The notes: a model not told the origin generated them from the letters alone. A stretch of DNA of 64,000 bases from Acidovorax facilis (GCF_023913775.1 NZ_JAMXAX010000004.1:50797-114796), one strand, 5' to 3'; shown: positions 51,320 to 61,990, counted from the first letter of the stretch. Translations and numbers: made by a program.

Positions 51320-52357
51320 CTACGCCTCGATGAGCACCTTCAGCGCCTTGGTGTCCGCAGCCCGGTCGAAGGTGTCGTAGGCCTGCAGGATTTCGGAGAG
51401 CTTGAAGCGATGGGTGACGAGTTGCTTCGCATCGATGCGCTTGGACTGCACTGTCTTGAGCAGCATCGGCATCGATACGGTGTCGACAAGCCGGGTCGTG
51501 ATCGTGATGTTGTGCGACCAGAGGCGCTCCAGGTGCAGGTCGGCCTTGACACCGTGCACGCCTACGTTGGCGATGGTCCCGCCCGCGGTCACGATGTCCT
51601 CGCACAGCGTGAAGGTGGCGGGAATGCCCACCGCTTCAATCGCCGTATCCACGCCACGTCCACCGGTCAGAGCCATGACCTGCTGCGCAGCCGTTCCATC
51701 GGTGCTGTTCACGGTGGCCGTCGCGCCAAATTGCTTGCCGACGGCCAGCCGATTCTCGTCCAGGTCGATCATGATGATCTCCGAGGGCGAATAGAGTTGC
51801 GCAGTGAGCAGCGCGGCCAACCCGATCGGACCCGAGCCGACGATGGCGACCGTGGAGCCCGGCTGGACCTTTCCGTTGAGCACGCCGCACTCGAAGCCGG
51901 TTGGCAGGATGTCGCTCAGCATGACTAACGCCTCCTCGTCCGCACCATCAGGAATCGGGTAAAGGCTGGTGTCGGCATGCGGGATCCGCACGAACTCGGC
52001 CTGGGTGCCGTCAATGCTGTTACCAAGGATCCAGCCGCCGGTGGTGCAGTGCGAGTACATGCCCTTGCGGCAATACTCACAACGGCCGCAAGCGCTGATG
52101 CAGGAGATCAACACCCTGTCGCCCGGCTTGAACGTGACGACGCCCGGACCAACGGAGTCAATGACACCAACGCCTTCATGGCCCAGCGTGGTCCCGGGCT
52201 TGCAGGTCGGCACGTCACCTTTGAGGATGTGCAGGTCGGTCCCGCAGATCGTCGTCTTGGTGATTCGGACGACGGCATCGGTGGGACTCTGGACGACAGG
52301 CTTGGCGCGGTCATCCAGTTTCTTCTGGCCAGGGCCGTGGTAGACGAGAGCTTGCAT
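51320..52357 (-). CDS. Zinc-dependent alcohol dehydrogenase
   Basis: A 345-residue MDR-family dehydrogenase. Catalytic zinc ligands are in ICGTDLH and TLGHEGVGV; the structural zinc Cys cluster is CGRCEYCRKGMYSHC. The cofactor loop GSGPIGLAA followed by DLDENRL suggests NAD preference (acidic residue after the second strand). It could oxidise or reduce ethanol, butanol or isopropanol-type substrates. It lies 20 bases downstream of the acyl-CoA synthetase fusion and may link acyl-CoA and alcohol metabolism for NADH balancing under low oxygen. Confidence 0.92.
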   Translation of the reverse strand: MQALVYHGPGQKKLDDRAKPVVQSPTDAVVRITKTTICGTDLHILKGDVPTCKPGTTLGHEGVGVIDSVGPGVVTFKPGDRVLISCISACGRCEYCRKGMYSHCTTGGWILGNSIDGTQAEFVRIPHADTSLYPIPDGADEEALVMLSDILPTGFECGVLNGKVQPGSTVAIVGSGPIGLAALLTAQLYSPSEIIMIDLDENRLAVGKQFGATATVNSTDGTAAQQVMALTGGRGVDTAIEAVGIPATFTLCEDIVTAGGTIANVGVHGVKADLHLERLWSHNITITTRLVDTVSMPMLLKTVQSKRIDAKQLVTHRFKLSEILQAYDTFDRAADTKALKVLIEA

Positions 52358-52376
52358 GGGGAAGTCCTTTGGTTGG

Positions 52377-55031
52377 CTAGAGATTCAGTGCGAGGAATAC
52401 AGCGTCGGCATCGGTGGGAGCGGCTACGGGCTCGAAGCCCAGAGAACGCGCGAGCTTGCGCATCGCCTCGTTTTCTCTCAACACGTACCCAACCATTCGT
52501 TGGGTCCCGCGGCCTGAAAGGAAAGCGATCATCTTGCGCATCAGGATGCGACCCAAGCCGCGTGTCTTGAGGTCTGATCGCACGATCACGGCGAACTCGG
52601 CGTCCACGTTGTCGGGGTCGATAACGGCACGCACCACACCTATCGTCTGGCTGGTTCCATCGGGCAAGTTGCGCACGGCAATGAATGCCATCTCGCGTGC
52701 ATAGTCGATTTGCGCAAGGCGGGCCAATTCGCTTCGGGGCAGTTCCCTGCGCACGCTGAAGAAGCGAAGCCGCAGGTCCTCTGGCTGCAACGCCTCGATG
52801 AAAGACCTGTGCTGCGGCTCGTCTTCGGGGCGGATCGGTCGGATAAGAATCGTCTCGTCGTTCCATTGCACGGTTTCCGCGAGCTCTTCAGGATAGGGCG
52901 TGATCGCGAAGTGCGCGGCGCCTGCATCCTGCTTGCGGCTCACGCGCAGGCGGGCGTCCAGCGCAATGACGCCTTCGTGGTCGGCCAGCAAGGGGTTGAT
53001 GTCGAGCTCGGCCAGCTCCGGCAGATCTGCGAGCATCTGCGAAACTGCCACCAGAACGTCGTAGATCGCATCGAGCTTGGCCGGGGGATGGTCGCGGTAG
53101 CCCGCCAGCAGCTTTGCGACACGGGTGCGTGAAACCGCCTCCCGCGCCAGGACGCGATTGAGCGGCGGCAGGGCGATTGCCCGGTCGCCGAGGACCTCCA
53201 CCGCTGTCCCGCCCTGACCAAATAGAAGCACGGGGCCAAACACCGGATCGATACTGGCGCCGATGATGAGTTCCTGGGCCATCGGACGAGCCACCATGCT
53301 TTGCACGGTGAAGCCGGCGATCGGCGCCTCAGGACGCAATTTGCGTACGCGCTCCAACATCTCCGCTGCGGCCTGGCGCAGCGCGCCTTCGTCACGCAGA
53401 TTCAAGCTGACGCCCCCGACGTCCGACTTGTGGCTGATGTCGGGGGAAGGGATCTTTAAGACGACTGGATAGGTGAGCGAGCGCCCGGCAGCGGCAGCCG
53501 CGTCGGGTGTCGGCCCGGTCGCGAGCGTTTGCACAACCGGAATACCGTAGGCCGTCAGCACTGCCTTTGCCTCCAGCTCATTCAGCATTTCGCGGCCGTC
53601 ATCGAGGGCAGCCTCTACGCTCGCCCGAGCGGCGATCAGGTCTGGCGGACCGTTCTCGCTCGCCGTCGGAGCCTCCAGCAGCAACGCCTGGTTGCGGCGA
53701 AAGGTTGCCAGCAGAGCGAACGCCCGCACGGCCTCTTCTGGAGTGGCGTAGTCAGCGACGCCCGCCTGATCGAAGACTTGCCGGGCGGTCGCGACGGCGG
53801 CGTCGCCCAACCAGCACGCCATGACACGGCTCGTGGCTTCCCCGGCGATCGGCGCACAAGCGCGCGCGATATCCTCGCTGCGGACGATTGCGGAAGGCGC
53901 ATGCATGAAGAGCACCGCGCCGCTGCTGCGATCCTGGAGTACAGCTTCCAGCGTCTGTGTATACCGGGCGACAGGGGCGTCCCCGATGATGTCGATGGGG
54001 TTGGCATGCGACCAGGTCGGCGGCAGCACGGCGTCGAGCTGCGTGAGCAGCGGATGACTCAGCTCCTGCAGCTTGATGCCAGCGAGGGCGGCCGCATCAG
54101 CAGCCATCACCCCGGCACCACCTCCATTTGTCATCAGCGTGAGAACCTCATCGCGATTGGTGCCAAAACGCGCCAAAGTCTCGACAGCCATGAACAGGTC
54201 CTGCAGCGTTTCAACGCGCAGCATGCCGGCGCGGCGGATCGCCGCGTCGAACACGATGTCGGAGCCCGCAAGTGCCCACGTGTGTGAAGCGGCTGCCGTC
54301 AAGCCACTTCCTGCCCGTCCAGCCTTCACCACGATCACTGGCTTGTTCCGGGCCGCCGCTCTGGCGGCTGACATGAACTTGCGAGACGCCTCGATCGATT
54401 CGATGTACAAAAGAATTGAACGTGTCCGGCTATCGCTTGCCAGGTAGTCGAGCAGGTCCCCAAAATCCACGTCAGCTCGCTCACCGAGTGACACCATGTG
54501 CGAAAACCCGATGCGTCGGGACTTGGCCCAGTCGAGCACCGCAGTCACCAGCGCGCCGGATTGGGAAACGAAGGCGACGTTCCCCGCCAGGGCGTCGGTA
54601 TGCGCAAAGCTTGCGTTCACGCCATGGTGCGGTGATAGCAGTCCCAGACAGTTCGGACCCAGCACGCGAAGTACGTGGGGCCTCGCTGCTTTCAGCATCG
54701 CCTCCTTCTGCTCCGCGCTGAGGCCCGCGGTCATGACGATGACGGCGCGGGTGCCCAGGCGTCCCAGTTCCTCAATCAGGCCGGTAACCGTCTCGGGTGG
54801 CGTGCAGATCACCGCGAGGTCGGGCACTTCCGGCAGATCCGCCGGCTGCGCGAAGATCGCGACGTCACCCAGGACCTTGTGCTTCGGATTCACTCCATAG
54901 ATCACCCCCGCGAATTGGCCCACGTGAAGATTTGCCCACACCGTGGCGCCCACGCTACCGGCTCGGATCGATGCACCAATGACGGCAATCGACCTGGGCT
55001 CGAGGAGTCGATCAAGGTGCCGAATGCTCAT
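52377..55031 (-). CDS. Fused ADP-forming acyl-CoA synthetase and GNAT acetyltransferase
   Basis: An 884-residue fusion. The N-terminal half is an acetyl-CoA synthetase (ADP-forming) with the CoA-binding fold (RSIAVIGASIRAGSVGATVW) and ligase domain. The middle is an ATP-grasp subunit (ASIDPVFGPVLLFGQGG, PLNRVLAREAV). The C-terminal about 150 residues form a GNAT domain (FSVRRELPRSELARLAQIDY, KTRGLGRILMRKMIAFL). This Pat/PatZ-type layout acetylates proteins in some bacteria, while the synthetase part can make ATP from acyl-CoA. Which activity is live is unknown. Stop/start ATGA overlaps with the upstream membrane gene. Confidence 0.92.
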   Translation of the reverse strand: MSIRHLDRLLEPRSIAVIGASIRAGSVGATVWANLHVGQFAGVIYGVNPKHKVLGDVAIFAQPADLPEVPDLAVICTPPETVTGLIEELGRLGTRAVIVMTAGLSAEQKEAMLKAARPHVLRVLGPNCLGLLSPHHGVNASFAHTDALAGNVAFVSQSGALVTAVLDWAKSRRIGFSHMVSLGERADVDFGDLLDYLASDSRTRSILLYIESIEASRKFMSAARAAARNKPVIVVKAGRAGSGLTAAASHTWALAGSDIVFDAAIRRAGMLRVETLQDLFMAVETLARFGTNRDEVLTLMTNGGGAGVMAADAAALAGIKLQELSHPLLTQLDAVLPPTWSHANPIDIIGDAPVARYTQTLEAVLQDRSSGAVLFMHAPSAIVRSEDIARACAPIAGEATSRVMACWLGDAAVATARQVFDQAGVADYATPEEAVRAFALLATFRRNQALLLEAPTASENGPPDLIAARASVEAALDDGREMLNELEAKAVLTAYGIPVVQTLATGPTPDAAAAAGRSLTYPVVLKIPSPDISHKSDVGGVSLNLRDEGALRQAAAEMLERVRKLRPEAPIAGFTVQSMVARPMAQELIIGASIDPVFGPVLLFGQGGTAVEVLGDRAIALPPLNRVLAREAVSRTRVAKLLAGYRDHPPAKLDAIYDVLVAVSQMLADLPELAELDINPLLADHEGVIALDARLRVSRKQDAGAAHFAITPYPEELAETVQWNDETILIRPIRPEDEPQHRSFIEALQPEDLRLRFFSVRRELPRSELARLAQIDYAREMAFIAVRNLPDGTSQTIGVVRAVIDPDNVDAEFAVIVRSDLKTRGLGRILMRKMIAFLSGRGTQRMVGYVLRENEAMRKLARSLGFEPVAAPTDADAVFLALNL

Positions 55032-55720
55032 GAGGTCGCCGCGCTTGCTTCAGTTCGCCGCGTCTTCGACGTGAGATGCGCACACAAGACAAGGCTCAAA
55101 ACAGCGGCAAAGAGGCACCACACTGAGATGAACCATCGTGCGTAAAAGTAGTAGGCCGCCGCAAACGACGCCGCCGCGAGCACGCCAAAGATCTTCACCC
55201 ACCGATGCGTGGACACCATCGGGCTGATAGCTGTCGACAGCAGATAGACGCTCATCACCGCAGCTGCGAAGAAATGAGGAGAGACGTACTCGATGTGCTG
55301 GCCTATAGCGCGAGAGACGACGGGGAACACCATCAAGGTGTACATGAGGTACGCGGCCACGGCCGCGCCTGCTACGGAGAGTCCCCACAACGTGGCGCGG
55401 CGCCATCCGGGGGGTTCGATCAGCAGCACGGCCACGGGGACGTACACCGGCCACAGGACGTGGGAGAAAAACGAGTACGCGTGCGTCATCGCGGCGTTCA
55501 GCAGCGGCGCCTCATAGCGGAACGTCATCCAGACCACGCCTTCGACTAGCTGCTGGATGGAAAAGAGAAGCGGAATCGCGGCAAGCGGCAGCTCACGCGC
55601 GCCGCGCGCCGACCTGACCGTCAGGATGCCGGCTCCCAGCAGCAGGGTGCCCGCCGCAAAGCTTGCGGTGCCGAGAAGCACATTCAGTTCATTTCGCCGC
55701 AGCCGACGTAGCCGCTGCAT
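55028..55720 (-). CDS. Polytopic membrane protein (DUF6629-like)
   Basis: About 230 residues with seven hydrophobic segments (for example ASFAAGTLLLGAGILTV and AFFAAAVMSVYLLS-like stretches). IPLLFSIQQLVEGVVWMTF is a characteristic helix. It looks like the DUF6629 group. The start is uncertain: the ATG at 55720 overlaps the upstream gene by 32 bases, and a GTG at 55681 follows that gene's stop closely. Function unknown; its stop overlaps the synthetase fusion start. Confidence 0.6.
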   Translation of the reverse strand: MQRLRRLRRNELNVLLGTASFAAGTLLLGAGILTVRSARGARELPLAAIPLLFSIQQLVEGVVWMTFRYEAPLLNAAMTHAYSFFSHVLWPVYVPVAVLLIEPPGWRRATLWGLSVAGAAVAAYLMYTLMVFPVVSRAIGQHIEYVSPHFFAAAVMSVYLLSTAISPMVSTHRWVKIFGVLAAASFAAAYYFYARWFISVWCLFAAVLSLVLCAHLTSKTRRTEASAATS

Positions 55721-56147
55721 CTTCGCGCATGTAGCACACCAGCCCCGCAAGCCACAGCAGGACAGGCACCAGGAGCAGCCAGCGGAAGTCCGAATGCAGC
55801 AGGAAGTTGGTCGCGCTCATCAGCGCGACCCCGGACGCCCCTGCGATTGCGAGCGCCAGAAGCGTTCCCGGAGCCCTTCGGACGAGAAATCGCCAAGCCA
55901 CAAGGATGGTCATGGTGCCGGCGGCAACCATGAATCCACCCATGACATTGAACACGTGGCCGAGCCAACCCTCGAGACCCGGCGCCGCAGCGCGCAAAGT
56001 TTCGATGGTTGTCCCCATGAAGCGCGGATCCTCGGGCAGCAGCGCAGGCCGAAGCAGGATGAAATAGACGCCTAGCAGAAACATCCATAACCCGCAGGCA
56101 GCGAACAACTTGCCGGAAAGCCGCATAGGCAGGGGAGGTGGCTTCAT
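55689..56147 (-). CDS. Small polytopic membrane protein, unknown
   Basis: A 152-residue protein with four hydrophobic segments (GKLFAACGLWMFLLGVYFILL, then MGGFMVAAGTMTILVAW). No family recognised. It begins with an ATGA overlap to the beta-propeller gene and ends just before the next membrane gene, so it is coupled in the same transcript. Confidence 0.65.
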   Translation of the reverse strand: MKPPPLPMRLSGKLFAACGLWMFLLGVYFILLRPALLPEDPRFMGTTIETLRAAAPGLEGWLGHVFNVMGGFMVAAGTMTILVAWRFLVRRAPGTLLALAIAGASGVALMSATNFLLHSDFRWLLLVPVLLWLAGLVCYMREDAAATSAAAK

Positions 56148-57172
56148 GGACTTACGCTAACGCCGTTAGGACCTTTGCCGACACGGACGGTGCTCACCAC
56201 GGCGCGTGACTTGATGTCGATCACCGATACGGTGTCTGCGTACGTATTTGTGATGTACGCGAGCCCGCCTTCGCGGTCGACGGCCACACCGTGCGCCCCA
56301 GCCCCGGTGACGACTGTCTTGGCCAGCTTGAACGTCTGCAGATCGACCATGCTGACGGTATTTCCGGGCTTGCTCCGACTGCCTTGGTTCGCGACCAGGA
56401 GGGTTTTTGAATCGGGCGTGGCAAAGAGCTGGATCGGCACCGTGCCCACACTGATCTTGCGCATCACCTTTTGTGTGGCCGGGTCGATCACCGCGACCGC
56501 CTTTTCTTCCGACAGCGAGACGAATGCAAGTAGCCCGTCCGGCGTGAAACCAACCTGAGCGGGACCTTTGCCGACCGGTATCTGCGTGATCTCCTTGCGG
56601 CTCGCGACATCGATCACCGAGACCGTTCCGCCTTTGAGATTGGCGACGTATGCTTGTCTCCCGTCTGGAGCGAATCGCAGACCATGCGGGAATTTACCCA
56701 CGGGAATCGTTGCCACGACGCTTCTTGCCACTGCATCGATCACAGTCACCGAATTGTCGCCGCCATTCGTTATGTACGCGAAGCGGCCGTCTGGCGCCAG
56801 CACGACGTGGGCGGGGTGCAAGCCGACGGGGATTTTCGCTATGACAGCGTCGGTTCCCGTATCGATCAACCAGACGGCGCCGGGCTTGGCCATCACGGCG
56901 TGGTCCGCCTTTTTCATGCCCGAGTGTCCAGGCGCAGCAGCTATATCCGGCTCGCCATTGTTGGTCACCCAAACGACCTTGCCGTCGGGAGAGAGCTGTA
57001 CGTTGTGGGGCATGTTGCCGACACGGACAGAGGTGAGCACTTTGAAGGACGCTGCGTCGATTACGCTCACCGTATCGGCATTCTCGTTGGCGATGTACAC
57101 CTTGTCGGCGGCGCTGACTGCGCCGCCCCAGGCCAGCAGGGCGATGGCGACGTAAGTCTTGAGTATTGGCAT
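56144..57172 (-). CDS. YVTN-type beta-propeller protein, exported
   Basis: A 342-residue protein with a signal peptide (cleavage expected after VSAA near residue 22) and about six to seven repeats of the YVTN kind (DTVSVIDAASFKVLTSVRVGNMPHNV, NSVTVIDAVARSVVATIPVGKFPHGL and others). These fold as a beta-propeller in the periplasm, often binding metals, quinoproteins or other proteins. The ATG at 57172 lies five bases after the DUF3141 stop. Ligand unknown. Confidence 0.88.
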   Translation of the reverse strand: MPILKTYVAIALLAWGGAVSAADKVYIANENADTVSVIDAASFKVLTSVRVGNMPHNVQLSPDGKVVWVTNNGEPDIAAAPGHSGMKKADHAVMAKPGAVWLIDTGTDAVIAKIPVGLHPAHVVLAPDGRFAYITNGGDNSVTVIDAVARSVVATIPVGKFPHGLRFAPDGRQAYVANLKGGTVSVIDVASRKEITQIPVGKGPAQVGFTPDGLLAFVSLSEEKAVAVIDPATQKVMRKISVGTVPIQLFATPDSKTLLVANQGSRSKPGNTVSMVDLQTFKLAKTVVTGAGAHGVAVDREGGLAYITNTYADTVSVIDIKSRAVVSTVRVGKGPNGVSVSP

Positions 57173-57177
57173 GGGGT

Positions 57178-58944
57178 CTAGTTCTTTCCGTAAAGCAAGG
57201 AGAAAAGCCGTTCGCTCGCGCCATCCCTGGCGCTTCGATAGTTGTCGAGCGACTGCGATATGAGCTTGCTTGTGTGAGCTTCCATCGCGACGAAAGGGTT
57301 GTCCTGCGAGGCCGGCATTCGCTGCTGTGCAAGGAGCGGGGCGAACAGCTTCAGCGGCCGCATCCAGGGATTGAGTTTTTCGGAGAACATCAAGGCGCTG
57401 GACCGCATCGGGTGCAGCCACTTCAATGCTTCCGCACTTAAAGGGCTGGAGAGGGCGGTGACCCAGGGACGGAGTGTGTTTTGGTACACCATTTCGTTCC
57501 ACTCTGAGACTGCTTGGACCTTCTCGAACGACCTCTGCGGGTACTCGTAGTGGATCTGCTCGACCTCGCGTTCTTCAAAGCGAACCGTATATTGCGGCTT
57601 GCGACAGTCCGGGTCCCCAGTCGGATTGCTGATCTTCATTTCATAAAGGCCGGGTTTCATCGCACTGAGCTCATCCAGGCTTTCCAGGATCGCGCGGTGC
57701 TCCAGTTTGGCCACGCTGCCAGATACAAAGATGCCCAGATGCCCGACATGAGGATTCAGGAGATACACGATTCGCTGCCCCGCCTTTTTGAGGTCCGCAG
57801 TGGTGGGGTAGACGGCCGGGACCCAGTTCAGCGCCTGGTGCGGTGGCGAGATGTTGTCACCGCTGGAGGCAAAGATCACCAGCGGGTTGCGGATGCGCTT
57901 GAGGTCGACAAAGCAGTGCTCGTCAATCTTCAAGGTGCCACGTTCGAGCTTGTTGCCGATGAAGAGATCTTGGACGATCGACAGGATCTCTTCGCGGCTC
58001 AGGAAGTGGTACCCCGTCCACCACCGCTCGAAATCGAGGAAACGCTGGCGCTCAGTGTCGATGTTCGCGAAAACGTTGTAGTTCTTGTCCCAGAGGGTAT
58101 TGGACGGGCTCAGGTTTTCGAAGTTCTGTACCAACCATGCGCCATCCAGCTTTCCGTTGCCCAGGTCCGCAAGCAGGTGCGTTATCCAGCTGCCCCCCAT
58201 CAAGCCGCCTGACAGGCGCATAGGATTGATGTCGGACGCACCGGCCCAGTAAGAAAGCGGAGAGCCGCTCAAAACGGTAACACCGGCAAGGCCTTCACAG
58301 TCCGCTGCAATGAGTGTCGCCGCCCAGCCAGCCTGGCAATTGCCATAAAGTACCGGCGACATACCGTCGTGCCGGCTGCCCACCTCCTCGATAAATCGCC
58401 GCAACACATGCAGTACGTCGGCCAGAGTCTGATTCGGACATGGCAGCGGAAAAAACACGACGAAATAAGTTTCGTGGCCTTCATGCAGAGACATACCAAC
58501 TTCGGAGTCGTGCTTGAAGCCGCCGATTCCCGGGCCGTGTCCGGCACGAGGATCGATGATGACCACCGGTGGCTTGCTGGCATCCACGCAATCCATGGCG
58601 TCATCCTCCTGGCAGCGGGTGATGCGCAGCAGCGCGTAGTTCGCCGGCCGCTCGAACAGCCTGGCATCCAGAATCGTCTCGTACTCGAAATGGAGCGGGG
58701 GCGGCATACCGGCTGCCTCATGCGCCAGCATGTTGTTGGCCCGCTCCCTGAAGGTGTCCAGGAGCATCAGGCCACGTTGCCAACGATCCAATTGGTAGCG
58801 CAGCGCCTGTTCCATGATGGATGCAGGTGCTTTGGCCGCCACATTAGGTTGTGCGACAGGCACCGGCAGGCTCTTTGCCGACTCGGCCGCCCGGGTTTGC
58901 TTAGCCGCCGTTTTGGCTTTGGTCTTCACTGTAGCTGCGGTCAT
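57178..58944 (-). CDS. DUF3141 protein, PHA-synthase-like hydrolase fold
   Basis: A 588-residue protein. The Ala/Lys-rich N-terminus is followed by a PhaC-like alpha/beta fold. The lipase-box-like element is GNCQAG at 201-206 (Cys203 in the nucleophile position, as in PHA synthases), followed by [27 protein letters not shown] later His (PHVGHLG) may complete the triad. DUF3141 proteins are annotated as PHB-synthase-like, but polymerase activity is unproven. The ATG at 58944 overlaps the ATPase stop as ATGA. Confidence 0.85.
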   Translation of the reverse strand: MTAATVKTKAKTAAKQTRAAESAKSLPVPVAQPNVAAKAPASIMEQALRYQLDRWQRGLMLLDTFRERANNMLAHEAAGMPPPLHFEYETILDARLFERPANYALLRITRCQEDDAMDCVDASKPPVVIIDPRAGHGPGIGGFKHDSEVGMSLHEGHETYFVVFFPLPCPNQTLADVLHVLRRFIEEVGSRHDGMSPVLYGNCQAGWAATLIAADCEGLAGVTVLSGSPLSYWAGASDINPMRLSGGLMGGSWITHLLADLGNGKLDGAWLVQNFENLSPSNTLWDKNYNVFANIDTERQRFLDFERWWTGYHFLSREEILSIVQDLFIGNKLERGTLKIDEHCFVDLKRIRNPLVIFASSGDNISPPHQALNWVPAVYPTTADLKKAGQRIVYLLNPHVGHLGIFVSGSVAKLEHRAILESLDELSAMKPGLYEMKISNPTGDPDCRKPQYTVRFEEREVEQIHYEYPQRSFEKVQAVSEWNEMVYQNTLRPWVTALSSPLSAEALKWLHPMRSSALMFSEKLNPWMRPLKLFAPLLAQQRMPASQDNPFVAMEAHTSKLISQSLDNYRSARDGASERLFSLLYGKN

Positions 58945-61343
58945 GTCAGCGCCTCTGCTGAGACTCGCGCAGTTTCGGTGCGCGCTTTGGCGGAAGGCGC
59001 CAGTTTGATGCCCGCAAGCTTCGTCCGCTTGAGCATCAACGCGTTCAGGGCCACCAGCGCGGAGCTGCCGGACATCGACAACGCTGCGATTTCTGGCGAC
59101 AGCGTGAACGGGTAGAAAACTCCCGCAGCTACCGGAAAGGCAATCACGTTGTAGCCCACTGCCCACCAGAGGTTCTGGTGCATCTTGCGGAGTGTGGCGC
59201 GCGACAGCTCTATGGCCCCAACGACGTCGTATGGGTCACTCTTCATAAGGACCACCTGGGCGCTTTCCATGGCTACATCGGTGCCGGCGCCGATTGCGAA
59301 GCCGACATCAGCCTGGGTCAGTGCTGGTGCATCGTTAATGCCATCGCCAACCATGCCCACCTTGTTCCCCTTGTCTTGCAGCTCTTTGATCTTGGCTGCC
59401 TTCTGGCCGGGAAGAACTTCCGCCAACACGATGTCGATGCCCAGCTCTTTTCCGATGCGGTCGGCGGTTGCCTGGTTGTCGCCGGTCATCATCGCCACCT
59501 TGACGCCGCGCTCCTGCAGCTTGACGATCGTCGCCTTGGATGTTGGCCGCACTGCATCGGCGATGGCGATCAATCCGATGAGCCTTCCCGCCCGGGCCAC
59601 GTGCACGGCGGTGCGTCCGCCCCCTTCGAGCCGCGCTGCCTCCGCCGCCAGCGCGTCCAGGGCCACCCCTTCGGCCTGCATCAGTTTGCGGTTGCCCAGC
59701 AGGACCGCATCGGGGCCGATGCTGGCCCGGGCGCCCTGACCATCGACATTGGTGAAGCCCGTAGCCACCTCTGTCGGCATGGCGCCGGCCCGCTTGAGAA
59801 TGGCATGCGCCAGCGGATGCTCGGAGAACTTCTCCAGGGCGGCCGCGGTGGCGAGCAAATCAGCTTCGCTCACCCCCGGTGCCGTGACCATCTCCACCAC
59901 ATCTGGCTGGCCCACGGTGAGCGTGCCGGTCTTGTCGAAGACGACGACCGTCAGCTTGGTGGCGTTTTCCAGTGCCGACGCGTTCTTGAAGAGGATCCCG
60001 TTCATCGCTCCAAGGCCAGTGCCTACCATGATCGCCATCGGAGTGGCGAGTCCCAGTGCGTCGGGACAGGCGATCACGAACACAGTGATGGTCAGGGTGA
60101 GGGCAAACAGCAGGGGTTGACCGAGTACCCAGAACCACACTGCGAAGGTCAACAGGCCGATGACGATGGCTGCCAGCACTAGCCACTGCGATGCGCGGTC
60201 CGCGAGCAGTTGGCCTGGTGCCTTGGAGTTTTGCGCCTCCTGGACCAGCTTGACGATCTGAGCGAGAGCGGTGTCCGCGCCTACTTTGGTCGCCTTGTAG
60301 CGGAAGCTGCCGCTCTTGTTGATGGTGGCGCCGATGACCGAGTCGCCGGCCACCTTCTTCACCGGCATCGACTCTCCAGTCAGCATCGATTCATCGACCT
60401 GGGAGCTTCCTTCGGTGATCTGCCCGTCTACCGGTATCCTGCCACCAGGCTTGACGATAACCGTTTCGCCGGCCAGCACTTCCGATGTGGGCACCTCGAC
60501 CTCGGCGCCGGCCCGAAGCACGGTGGCCATCGGCGGCGCGAGATTCATCAAGGCGCGGATCGCGTCGGAGGCACCGGCGCGCGCGCGCATCTCAAGCCAA
60601 TGGCCCAGCAGGATGAACACGAGCAGCACGGCCGAGGCTTCGTAGAACACCTCGCCCTCGTACACGAACGTCGCTCCCACGCTGAACAGGTAGCCCGTGC
60701 CCACCGAGAGGACGACCAGCGTCGCCATGTTGGCGACCCCATTGCGGGCGGACCGCCATGCGGCGACGAGGAATGGCCAGCCCGGGTAAGCGATCGCACC
60801 CGTCGCGGCAACAAACAGGAAGAGCTTGCGGTCCATTCCAAATGGCGCTGAAAAGTCCCCAAGCATTTCACCCATCGGTGAGTACAGGAAAACCGGGATG
60901 GCGAATAGCAACGCGACCAGAAAGCGATTGCGCATGTCTCGGGCCATGTCCTGCATGGACATGCCCGGTGCATGGCCCATGTCGTGCATCATTTCAGCCT
61001 TGTCGTTCGCCGTGGACTTGCCCGGTTCCGCATGAGGCTGGTGGCCAGCGTGACTCGCATGGCCAGCGTGCTGGGACCGGTCCGGCGCGCCCGCGCTGCG
61101 ATTGGCGGCATTGCAGACATGGGCCGGAACCATTTCACCGCGGCAGTGATAGCCGCAGTCCTTCACGCTTTGCTGGATTGCCGCCAGCGTGACTTTTGAT
61201 TCGTCGTAGTGCAGCGTGGCGCTGCCGGCGACATAGTTCACGTCCGCATGGTGGACGCCGGGGAGTGCCTCCAGTTGCCGCCCCACACCCGCCGCACTCA
61301 GGCTGGAGACCATCTCCGCGACTTCGACAGTGCTGGTCTTCAT
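58941..61343 (-). CDS. Copper-type P1B ATPase with CPD membrane motif
   Basis: An 800-residue metal-exporting P-type ATPase. The N-terminal HMA-like domain has lost CxxC (residues 10-20 read [11 protein letters not shown]) but has Cys at CGYHCRGE and AHVC. A His/Met-rich stretch ([26 protein letters not shown]) follows. Eight helices surround TGES (322-325), CPD (426-428) and DKTGT (470-474), and GDGINDAP is intact. The usual membrane motif is CPC (Cu+) or CPH; CPD leaves the ion uncertain. ATGA-coupled to both neighbours. Confidence 0.92.
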   Translation of the reverse strand: MKTSTVEVAEMVSSLSAAGVGRQLEALPGVHHADVNYVAGSATLHYDESKVTLAAIQQSVKDCGYHCRGEMVPAHVCNAANRSAGAPDRSQHAGHASHAGHQPHAEPGKSTANDKAEMMHDMGHAPGMSMQDMARDMRNRFLVALLFAIPVFLYSPMGEMLGDFSAPFGMDRKLFLFVAATGAIAYPGWPFLVAAWRSARNGVANMATLVVLSVGTGYLFSVGATFVYEGEVFYEASAVLLVFILLGHWLEMRARAGASDAIRALMNLAPPMATVLRAGAEVEVPTSEVLAGETVIVKPGGRIPVDGQITEGSSQVDESMLTGESMPVKKVAGDSVIGATINKSGSFRYKATKVGADTALAQIVKLVQEAQNSKAPGQLLADRASQWLVLAAIVIGLLTFAVWFWVLGQPLLFALTLTITVFVIACPDALGLATPMAIMVGTGLGAMNGILFKNASALENATKLTVVVFDKTGTLTVGQPDVVEMVTAPGVSEADLLATAAALEKFSEHPLAHAILKRAGAMPTEVATGFTNVDGQGARASIGPDAVLLGNRKLMQAEGVALDALAAEAARLEGGGRTAVHVARAGRLIGLIAIADAVRPTSKATIVKLQERGVKVAMMTGDNQATADRIGKELGIDIVLAEVLPGQKAAKIKELQDKGNKVGMVGDGINDAPALTQADVGFAIGAGTDVAMESAQVVLMKSDPYDVVGAIELSRATLRKMHQNLWWAVGYNVIAFPVAAGVFYPFTLSPEIAALSMSGSSALVALNALMLKRTKLAGIKLAPSAKARTETARVSAEALT

Positions 61344-61990
61344 GCGGCAGCCCCCTTTTTTCCAAAGGAAGGAATGAACCGCGGGGTACGCGCCGCATAG
61401 GCGTCAAAGGCCGCTCCGAAGTGCTTTCGCATCTCCGCTTCTTCCGTGACCGCAAGCCGCCCGTACATAGCCAGCAGAATCGGAAACATCGCCAGGGTGA
61501 GCAGCGTCGGCCATTGCAGCAGGAATCCCAGCAGGATCAAGACAAAAGCCACGTACTGCGGATGGCGGATGTGGGCATAGGCGCCCGTGGTCGCCAGCGT
61601 GTTGTGGCGTTGCGCGTGATACAGCACGTTCCAGGCGGTGGACAACAAATAGAAGCCGTAGCCCAGGAATACGTAGCTGGCGATATGAAGCGGGCCGAAA
61701 TGTGCGTCGCCCTTTTCGCCAAGGAGGGTCGACCACAGGTGACCGGAGTTGTGCGACAGCAAGTCGAGGCCCGGGTACCTTGTCTGCAGCCATCCAGCCA
61801 AGACATAGAGCGTGAGTGGGAAGCCGTACATCTCGACGAAGAGAGCAACTATGAAGGCAGCGAAAGCGCTGAAAGTTCGCCAGTCACGCGCTGTCTGCGG
61901 TTTGAAGAAGCTGAACGCGAACATCAGAAATATCGCGGAGTTCAGTATGACCAGCGACCAGAGGCCGTAGGCGGAAGTGTCGTGGGTCAT
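61340..61990 (-). CDS. Isoprenylcysteine/phospholipid methyltransferase-type membrane protein
   Basis: A 216-residue membrane methyltransferase of the ICMT/PEMT type with about five helices. The SAM-site motif is [30 protein letters not shown] (RHPxY). Such bacterial proteins are mostly of unknown substrate. It sits next to the copper ATPase, with ATGA overlaps on both sides. Confidence 0.85.
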   Translation of the reverse strand: MTHDTSAYGLWSLVILNSAIFLMFAFSFFKPQTARDWRTFSAFAAFIVALFVEMYGFPLTLYVLAGWLQTRYPGLDLLSHNSGHLWSTLLGEKGDAHFGPLHIASYVFLGYGFYLLSTAWNVLYHAQRHNTLATTGAYAHIRHPQYVAFVLILLGFLLQWPTLLTLAMFPILLAMYGRLAVTEEAEMRKHFGAAFDAYAARTPRFIPSFGKKGAAA

